From positions 56,943,660-57,007,659 of the forward strand of contig NC_051079.1 in NCBI RefSeq assembly GCF_004664715.2: 64,000 nt of DNA, given 5' to 3'. The notes under the pieces were generated by a model, which saw nothing but the letters and a program-made list of their open reading frames with translations, ran no database searches and was not told the DNA's origin. Shown here piece after piece: positions 55,880 to 64,000 of the stretch (position 1 is its first letter; each line of letters starts with the position of its first letter). The DNA comes from Peromyscus leucopus (lineage: Eukaryota; Chordata; Mammalia; Rodentia; Cricetidae). The translations under genes and the position numbers were made by a program.

Positions 55880-58598
55880 TAGTCAAAAGCTATCGTGCTC
55901 CCATAGTAACTAAGTTCAAATAAAAGATATTCAGAATGAATAAGAATAAATAAAAGGTAATTAATATCCATTGGTAAGGAGATGGCACATACTATGTGTT
56001 AATAGTTGACATCTTTCAGAGATTGAACTGTTACCATGGCATCAGAGGATTCCACGGTAGGTTGAATATCAGAAGATATCTACTCTCAAGCTGCCTGTTT
56101 GGATGGAGTTAATACTCATTTAATATATCCTGCTTGAAACCTCTTACGCTGAGACATTTTCCTGTCTATTGAGAATGTCTTTAGAAGAAAGGAGTCATTA
56201 ATTTCTCCACTTACATGTAACTTGCATGTGGATTCCTTTCTTAGCTTGCGTGTCAATCACCATCATGGAAAGAATATGAAATGTTCTATGTGTAGTATTT
56301 ATATGATGGCATGGCTTAGTGTGTTCCAAGGTAAAGAGTTCTGTGTTTATTTTCCCTGTATTGCCTGGCTGTGTAATTTTTACTTTAAAAAGTGTCCTCA
56401 AATAGCAACGCAAGAATGACTTGAGACTTGGGTGTGTTGGGCGTGTGAGATCTGTTTGCCGAGCTTCCCCCTCCCGCGACTGGTTAGCAGCCAGCATCCA
56501 CACTTTTAACCTGAATTTCTCTTTGTCAACTACATCGTCCTTTAAATCAGGATAAATAAATTCATATAAATATTTTTTTTTCAGGTAGCTATAGGAGGAA
56601 AATCTGTGAGATGATCAATGGATCAGTTTAATACTCTAGGTGTCTAAGGATGGTGGTGACTAAAATTCAGTGACTTCAGATTCAGTGTCACAAGGGATTG
56701 TACCCTTTTCTCCATAATAGAGGAAAATGACAAAGATAGAAAAAAAAATCCTGTCACAAGTAACATGACCATCTTGGTTTGTTTTCCTTTGGGGGCTTGG
56801 GCACTTGCTGAGGGAGACCAGGTACGCCAGCTCTGCCCTGCTCCAAGCAGACCTGTCAAGTGCTCTTTTCTATGTGTTAACTACTGCTTCTTTTTCCACT
56901 TTCCTGTCTGTGTTTCCGTGATTGGGGTGGGGCAATGGTGTTCTGGATGAGTTTGCACCAGATCCACTCAGCCCCTCCCCCTCCCGCTGAAAGGAGGCTC
57001 AGCTGAAATCAGCCTTTGCTTTTCATGATGTGGGATGTGGTAGAATCAAAGCTTCCTGTTTCCAGCTGTTTTCCTCAGCAAAGATTTTTTTTTCCCTTCT
57101 AAAGATGATGCTTCCTTTCAAGGGGTTTTTAATCTGCAAACTGTTTCCTCACTTTATTCCTCGGCTGTAAAATGTGTTCCCTTTAGGTCAGCTCTGTCTC
57201 TTTTGAAAATCCAACCTGTCCTTTTCAATGTTGCTAGTCGCCACTCAAAAGAATGAACATGTTTTTATAAAGTCCCCTTAGCAGTTACAAAGACAAAGAA
57301 ACTTTTGCCACTGAGTTTCATCTTTTTGTGGCATTGCTTTTATTTATGAAAAATTTTAGATGTCAGAAACACATTGAGAACTCTATTAATTTGACCATTT
57401 AATTTTTGTAAACAAAGCAGTTAAAAGTAAAATATGGCCTTAAGGTTTGTTTTGTTTTGTTTATTCCTTCCAAAACCAGTGTAATGATATATAATTTGTT
57501 TAATGTAAATGCTTAAAATTAAAATTAAGGCACTCAAAACTGCATAAATGCAAAAAATGAATATTAAAAGTGGTTTGATTTATTAAGTGATGGTGGGCAT
57601 AAAATATGGCTTTTCAGTGTTGGTTATTACTTCACTTCTAGCCTTGATGATGCTTCTGATTTTACATTTATAAATTCTGCTTCCTTCAGGGATACATGAG
57701 ATATAAAAATGAATTATCTTAATCACTCCTTAAATATAATCCAAAAATACTAACTAGACATTTCACCCGTTTCCTGGATCATCTGGGTGTCTGGATTATT
57801 GAATTATCTTTCTGCACTGGTACTTGAGGGAGCTGCACTTGAAAGGACACCGGGGTGAATGGAAAGAACCCCCTTTCTTTGGGGCTTATCTTTCCTAAAA
57901 CGTCCACACTGACCTCCTGAAGGCGGGGAACTTGCCGCCAAGAGGCCTCTTCACATTGCTGCCCTGTTGCTGGAGCTGATTCTTCCTGATGGAATGAAAC
58001 CCGTGGCATATGGGGGAGAAGCACCTCATTTCGTTCTCACTCTAATGCTAACGCTAGCATATGCTTTTGAATTGAAGTGGGGTCCCAAATGCCAGTACCC
58101 GGTGAAAGAATTAAACACTTAAAAGAGAAGTTCCCCCATCTTCTCTCGTGTGGCCTACCCCCTTGAGGGTGAGGGGCTGATAGTCCTGACAAACACCCGC
58201 ATTGCCTATTTATCCGTACTGTTTAATAGAGAGCTATGAAAAAAAATGGCAATTAACATATTCAGACAGAAAATCATCCTGGCTGAATGACTCATTAAAT
58301 AGTCGTATAAACAGGATGTGCTGAAATGAACTGGTACAAAATTTAGTTTCATTGGGTCTATGCTGCACACCACTGCTCATTACCAGCCCTTTAAGAAGCA
58401 GACGTGTGAGTGTTTAGAGGACACTTACGTTTCTTTTCTCTTTATTTTTTTCTTAAATACTTTCCCCTTTCTCCACTCATCCCCCGCCGTTCAGATTTCT
58501 CTGGCAAGCACGTTCTCATGAACCCATCTAAACACAAAGTATTGTGTTGGAAACCAACCAAGTTAGGGGGCAAAAAGAGCTTCTGAGTTGTGTTCAGG
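55880..58598. other. single-copy stretch, possibly constrained near 58.0-58.4 kb
   Basis: No interspersed repeat is recognised in 2.7 kb. The part 58030-58420 has an unusual mix of TAAT-type words, an AP-1-like TGACTCAT at 58288-58295, and little slippage sequence, which resembles conserved non-coding DNA. No exon is recognised. Confidence 0.4.
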
Positions 58599-58599
58599 T

Positions 58600-58774
58600 C
58601 AGTGGTTCGAAACCCCAGTTGACAATCTTTATGTACTTGGAGATTTTTAAAGCATATGTAGAGCATTCTTGAGCACCATTTCTTAGGACTCCCATTTGGT
58701 AGGTCTTGGAATTGTATGTTAGTAAGAGGTTCCTGTAGGATGTGGCTAGCTAGCAAGGCTGTCACTCTGAACTG
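58600..58774 (+). mobile_element. MER20-like hAT-Charlie MITE
   Basis: It starts cagtggttcgaaacc and ends ctctgaactg. The distal half 'ttggtaggtcttggaattg', 'gttagtaagaggttcctgtagg' and 'atgtggctagctagcaagg' parallels MER20 (agtaggtctggggtgg, gcatttctaacaagttcccagg, tgatgctgatgctgctgg). Divergence is high. Confidence 0.58.
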
Positions 58775-58839
58775 GTCTCTGTCCTCATGGTAAAGCTCTT
58801 TCTTTGGCTTCAAGATGGATGGCCATCTGGCTTCTGTCT

Positions 58840-58990
58840 CAGTGACTTGTGTTCCTGGCTGCATGTCACAGTCACCTCGGGGAGCATGGGGTAAACTATG
58901 GATGCTTGACCCCCACCCCCAATTCAACTGGATTGGTCTCCAGGCCCCCCAGGTGGTTTTAATGTTGAGTCACATTTGAGTGTTGTTCTC
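58840..58990 (+). mobile_element. MER5A-like hAT-Charlie MITE
   Basis: cagtgacttgtgttcctggctgcatgtcacagtcacctcgggg' follows MER5A (cagtggttctcaaccttggctgcacattagaatcacctgggg) base by base. It continues with 'cccccacccccaattcaactgg' and 'ccccccaggtggttttaatgttgagtcacatttgag', matching the MER5A middle and end. The 161-codon minus-strand frame (58442-58927) runs through this and the preceding MITE, so it is not a gene. Confidence 0.78.
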
Positions 58991-58994
58991 CTTC

Positions 58995-60464
58995 ATGAAC
59001 AGATGGAGCTAGTCTGGGCTGAAAAAGTCTTTCCTTGTTTTCAAGTACTTCACCTTGTGTAGAAACTGGTTCTCTAACTACACACTTTGCTCTTCCTTCT
59101 ACCAGGGCTCACAGTGTTTATTGGTACCTGGTTCTCAGGCAGGAATCTGAGGCTCTGTCTGCTGTTAGTATGGCAGATTTCTTCCTTCCTACCTGAGTGC
59201 TACATCTGTGATGTGCAGATGTGCTGACGTAGTGTTAGCACCCACAAAGGCTTTGAATAATAAGGATTGGGAGCAGATTAGCATAGGAAAGAACGTCTAC
59301 TTTTCAGTCCCATTGAGCACCAAGGCAAACTCTGAATAAATAACTTCTGTCTTGACCAAGTTTTGACGTTAAGCTGGAGCCTTTCATGACTGAGTAATGT
59401 TTGTATTTCTTGGGTCAGGACTGTAAACGGCCATAAGATCAACCCTTCTCTGAAGACCCAGGAAGCAAACAAACACACATTTCCGATTTCAAGAGGAGGA
59501 GGGCAGTTTTCCATAAGAGTAATGGTCTAACCGCCCGAGGATGAAACTTTCCCACTGTCCAAAGGTCTTTAAGTGTTCCCTAGCTAGAAGGAGTATGTGC
59601 TAAGAGGAAAACGCTGTCATTTCACCTTGCTCATTTCCAAGGAGAAAGGCATCTTGGGTAGGGAAAAGCTCTCTCTTAAATGCGGCTTCCCACCCCCTCC
59701 ATTCACTTGTAATTACTGAGAAGACACAGTTACACCGTGTAACACCTGAGTTAGTGATGCAGGTTACTGAAACTGGGAGGGCTTAAGGTGATGCTGCTGG
59801 AAATGGGCATGGACAGTAGCCCCGAAGTGGGTGCTAGGTCTTTGTATCCCATAGTCTGGGTGAAGGACAATCAGCAGCCATTTTCCTTCTAGAGGAGAGT
59901 GAGTTGGTTGCTGGTTCTTGTGGTCGAGTGCAGACTCCAGGGTCGACTCTAGTGCCTGTGTATAAGGACCTCAAAGGTTGTTGATGCTGAAAAAGGTTCT
60001 CTTAGAGGAGAAGACAGAAGACAGACCCTGACTTTGACAGTAGCTCGTCTCAGGACTGTCTAGTTTACACTCGTATGGCAAGAGACCCAGTTTGCTGTCA
60101 AGAAAGGTTGTCATGCTTTGGAGTTTAGACTTTCAGTCTGAGGGATGCTCTCTCAGAGCTGTGCAAGGTGAGAGTCCACTTTTGGAGGACCCAGAGTGTG
60201 AGCCCATCCTTTGGGCTCGTACCTTAGCCAGTGCTCCATCTACCTACCGTCTCTGGACCAGCCCCAGCAGGCAGCATACAGAGTCGGGAGAACTCATGGT
60301 AACATGGGTCGTTGGCTCCTATGCTTGACTTAACTTGGTGGGTAAAGAGCCTCCTTGCAAATGTCTTCTTATAGACGTGCAGGGAAGGAAATACTTGTGT
60401 GACTGACAAGCTAGCAGTACCCATGGCCACAGTGTGTCACCTGGTGGAGGATAATCGTCCTATT
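58995..60464. other. single-copy stretch
   Basis: No repeat or exon is recognised. A weak minus-strand CTCF-like match (cctccaccaggtgacac, at 60434-60450) has a mismatch in the GGC core. Confidence 0.45.

Positions 60465-60465
<1 letters not shown>

Positions 60466-60503
<38 letters not shown>
60466..60503. repeat. (T)38 homopolymer
   Basis: Thirty-eight uninterrupted T, the longest homopolymer in the window. No SINE and no reverse-strand AATAAA is recognisable to its right, so the source of the tract is unclear. Confidence 0.95.
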
Positions 60504-60504
<1 letters not shown>

Positions 60505-60509
60505 TCAGT

Positions 60510-63500
60510 TGGTATAACAAGTGGGTAGTGTCTTCCCATGTGATGAGTTCATTTGTGTTCATTGTAGTAGCACCGATCATAATGAATTAATTTCATATTC
60601 ATGTACATGTCAGAGGTTTTTTTTCTTCTCTTCCACTTGCATGTAGCTTTAGTTAATGGATGCTTTAGACATTTTCCACATCTGATCCCACTCTTAACAA
60701 ACATTTCCCACGGATGTCCTCTTCAAAGCATTTAATCTAATGTTAAAGTAATTGGTGTTTTTTTAATAGCTTTGTAGGAACTTGAATATTATCCCTTTTA
60801 TTTTATAAAACAAGAGAAAGAATATAAATAATTTTATCATAGAACTGCTAGGCCACACAATATATTTAATGTATTACTTGTGTAGTTTAGTTTGATTTTA
60901 AAAGATTTAAACCAAATGTTTACAGTTTGTGGCTTCGTGGAAGACAAACAGTGCTTCCCATATACAAATATAAAATAATGAAAACTGAATCCTGTGTACA
61001 GCCGCTCGGTTCTCATCGGCTGTCTTTTCTCTTTCCCTCCCAGACAAGATTGATAAATGTATGTGCATATATTATTTATCTGCTCATGTAAGGACATGTA
61101 ATTGGCTATTAGATATGGTAATTGCATAAGTATATCTTATTCAAACTCATTTCCTTTTCTGTTTATAAAAATAAATGTTTTCGTTAAATTGAAATAGATA
61201 CGGAAATAAAAGTACCAGTTTTAGGGTTGAGCAGCCAGGTACCCAAACAGAAGATCAGATGGTCCCGGAGAACAGCTGACTAACTTGGGTCTTAACCTCT
61301 GCGCTTTTTCATAATTTGTTCATCGTGTTTGCTAATCATTGGAGAAATTTCATTAGAACAAGGGCTTCCTTCACCACTGTCCCACCAGGCTTGGCTGATT
61401 TGTGTCCCCAGGGAATGTGGGTGAACCTTTTGAAAAGAGATCCCCACCCCCCCTCCCCTGAGACTATCAAAAAGTCATTTGGGGTCTTTCTTGAAGTTTA
61501 AGTTTGAAAATGGTAACATTCCTCCTAGTACTGCCTGTGGCTATAAACTTCTGATTTTTGTAATTTCACACTCCCGTTGTGTTTGATTCCAAGCAGCAGC
61601 TGTAATCTGTCCCAGACTGCCTTGTTTCTGCAGTGGGTGGATCTTTTACGAGGTAGAGTGTATGAAGAAGGGACCCTGTTGCAAATGGCAAGGGCCGTGT
61701 AACTGGATACTGTTGTTTTCATTATTTTTGCTATGATTTTAACAAAGTGTACAGTAATGTGCTACCCAAGACTTACGATTTCAGGAAGCAGGAGGGGATG
61801 CTGGGATGGGAGAGAAGACTTGTGTTAAAACAAATGTCTGTAATAATGGTAGGAAAACAAACGACAAAAAGCTTTATGAGAATTGTCCCTAGCATAAATA
61901 TTTTCATTAACATTTGCTTTGGTTTGCAGATCTTGAAAGCCGTTGTTTATGGCTCTCTGGGGTTTAGGTGTGTCCTATGTTATATGTGCACGGTTGTTCT
62001 TGGAACAAAATCATTCTTCCCTTTATTTCTCTTTTTAGTTTTCTTTCTTTTTTGTTGTTTTCATTTAACTGGAACACAGAGCTATTGAATATGCAATGAA
62101 CAGAAAATTTATGGAGGGCAGAATTATGAGTATCTGAGGAAAGTTTAATTACTTTTATAATTTAGATAAGCTTCGTAATTTATTGCTACACAGTGTACTT
62201 TGGCACAATTTGTAACAATTATAAAGCACTTGAATTTAGGTCCTCCACTTGGCAGCTCTAAGCAGACGAGATGTGTGAAAACTTTGAGGCTCACTTGCCG
62301 CCTCCACGTTGCATCAAAGCCTGAGCTACAGGGTTTGCTTATTCCATTTTGCTTTCCACATCTGTGGGTGATTTCTCTGAAAAAACACGTGTATAATGCA
62401 GTAGGTGTGTGCTTGTAAACTCAGAGGCAGGCAGAGGCAGGACAGGAAGATGGTCATGAATGCCCCAACCAAGGGAAGGAAAAATAGAGACCCACAGAAG
62501 ACCTCGCTCACTCAACTGCACACGAAAGGCAGGTAATGCTTCACCTGCCCCCTAGCCGGCCAACGATTTTTCACATTTGGACATTTCATATTTGGGAAGT
62601 ATAAATTGAGCCTGCTTTAACAATCTGATCGCACAACAACATAAAAAATGTACACATTGACTACTATGTAGTGTTCTAGTGGGGTTTTCTATGACATGAA
62701 TATGCATCTTTTTTCATAATTAAAGAGTAGAGCAAAGTTCCTACCTCTTCTAGTTTTTCATGTGTGTTGGTCTTTTAGAAACTGCTGCACTTCATAACAT
62801 TCAACACAGTTAATCTTGTTTGTGTATTTTGGCCATGCCATTTAACTGTGTGTTTTCTTACATATTAACATTGATGATGAAAGTAATTGCTGAACTTTTG
62901 AAATTCTTGGTGACTGACTTTGGTTGCTCTTAAAAAAACATTTTTCCTTTAAAAGTATATTTGTGTGTAGCAGGGTTTTTTTTTTACATTCACATTTTCC
63001 TTTTAATTAAGAAGCTGTAGAACAGACTGGCTCTCATAAAATGTACTTGCTCAACATCTCTGGTAATTAAATGATGATAATAGTTTTGTGTAATACTTTG
63101 AACTTTCCAAAGCATTTTCCCATCTATGTATGTTTAGGACAAGATTAAAAACAATTAAGCTATTTTCCCATTGGAGGTTGAAACAAGCAGTGGATGGTCT
63201 GGCTTAGGAACATCATGGAGACCCTTCAAATGCCTTCTGACGTTCTTCTCCCTTTGGTCAGGTCAGGGCAGGTCATCTAGATGGGGACTGAGTTCTCGTT
63301 TTAAAGTCTCAGAAAATGGTTACAAGTTATCTTTTTGCTCTTATGACTCGGCAGCTTTGTGGGGTTTGTTATAGACAGCAGTCCTGTGGTTGAGCTATTG
63401 AGGATTCAAGAGCTAGATCTAAGGATGCTTTTCCTCTCTTTAAAAAGAAAGGCCGGACTCCTTGTTTGACTTGGGTTGCTTTGTGCAGGTCTTTTTCTTT

Positions 63501-64000
63501 CTCTAAAGAAAGGCTTCATTATGTGTTCCCGACCTTTAGAGATGTTGCAACAAGGTATCTTTTCTCTTCCCGTAGTGTTGGAAGGATCAAAGTTAGTAAC
63601 TGGAACCGAGGTACTTGCCTTTGTCTTTGTTACGGTTTGTGTTCTGACAAGGGTGCACAGTGTTCTCAACCGAATGTGAGCGCCCTGACCAGGACCAAGT
63701 GGTCTAATTCCCTTGTCTACAAGCGCCAATGCTTTCATGTAGCCACTGATTGTGTCCTCCCTCCCATTCCAGTATGTGCAGGTCCCTCATTCATGTTCCT
63801 GATGTGACGACGGACCTCCGTAAGCCCTCTAGTTCAAAGTATTATAATCCTTTATCCTAAAAATTGCCTGTGATTGTAGTGGCCTAATACTGAGTCAGTG
63901 GGGACTGGAATCAGCGCTAGCTAAGGATGTGAGGCAACCCTTTACATGCAAATACATCAGGGCTTGTTTTAATGTAATTTTCATAAGGCTGAAACCATTT
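60510..64000. other. single-copy AT-rich stretch
   Basis: No gene is recognised in the last 3.5 kb. The only repeat candidate is a short B1/B4-like piece at about 62405-62465 ('gtgcttgtaaactcagaggcaggcagaggcagg'). Open frames of up to 113 codons (61747-62088, 63466-63807, 63406-63738) match no family, and the last two lie on opposite strands of the same DNA. Confidence 0.45.
62405..62465 (+). mobile_element. possible B1/B4 fragment
   Basis: 'gtgtgtgcttgtaaactcagaggcaggcagaggcagg' followed by 'aggaagatggtcatgaatgcc' resembles the central B1/B4 segment (tgtaatcccagcac..ggaggcagaggcagg, aggatcatgag). Both ends are missing. Confidence 0.4.

Noticed and set aside
58442..58927. 161-codon minus-strand open frame
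   Set aside because: It runs through a MER20-like and a MER5A-like element, both ancient DNA transposon fragments.
60434..60450. Minus-strand CTCF-like match
   Set aside because: Mismatch inside the critical GGC core; too weak to list as a feature.

Overview
The window is mammalian, specifically rodent, nuclear DNA: AT-rich, CpG-poor and full of rodent interspersed repeats (B1, B3 and B4/RSINE1 SINEs, rodent-type URR1 hAT elements, long CA/TG microsatellites). The youngest B1 copies carry a left-arm variant with 'ttgcgcctt' or 'ggtgcctg' beside the 'cctgg' core rather than the mouse 'ccctggctgtcc' form. From memory of such copies this suggests a cricetid (deer mouse, vole or hamster lineage) rather than Mus or Rattus. 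That is an inference, not a search result.

I find no protein-coding gene, tRNA, rRNA, snRNA or CRISPR array that I can support. The open frames are short, match no protein I recognise, and many of the longest are translations of SINEs, minisatellites or CA/CAC tracts. The window therefore looks like intergenic DNA or the inside of one or more long introns. Exons too short or too diverged to recognise by eye cannot be excluded.

Layout: 0-4.3 kb holds two hAT elements side by side, two B4-family SINEs and a clean nested insertion (a young B1 inside an older B4, exact 13-bp target duplication). 4.3-9.4 kb is almost repeat-free and AT-rich. 9.4-18 kb has one B3, a small CpG-rich patch near 10.85-11.1 kb, several MIRs and a CTCF-like motif. 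18-25.9 kb is a dense SINE cluster: nested B4s, a B1 with an expanded CAC tract, a young B1, B3s, and a probable short processed retrocopy at 24.1-24.4 kb. 26-33 kb is mostly single copy, with a GGAA/GGGA tract. 33-37.5 kb has a seven-copy, perfectly homogeneous 27-bp minisatellite, a young B1 with an exact 15-bp target duplication, and a G-quadruplex-prone run beside a CTCF-like motif. 41-47.3 kb is again repeat-rich: B4/B3A composite, CA/CG tract, CAC tract, L2, a two-length (19/13 bp) minisatellite, an imperfect palindrome and an old L1. 48-59 kb has two URR1s, old MIRs, RSINE1/B4 copies and a MER20-like plus MER5A-like pair. The last 5 kb is mainly single copy with a 38-base T tract.

No operon-like or pathway logic can be read here. 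The most informative signals are insertion chronology (nested SINEs with target duplications), tandem-repeat architecture, and a few candidate regulatory patches. All family names come from recognising consensus-like segments by eye; RepeatMasker with a rodent library would settle them.
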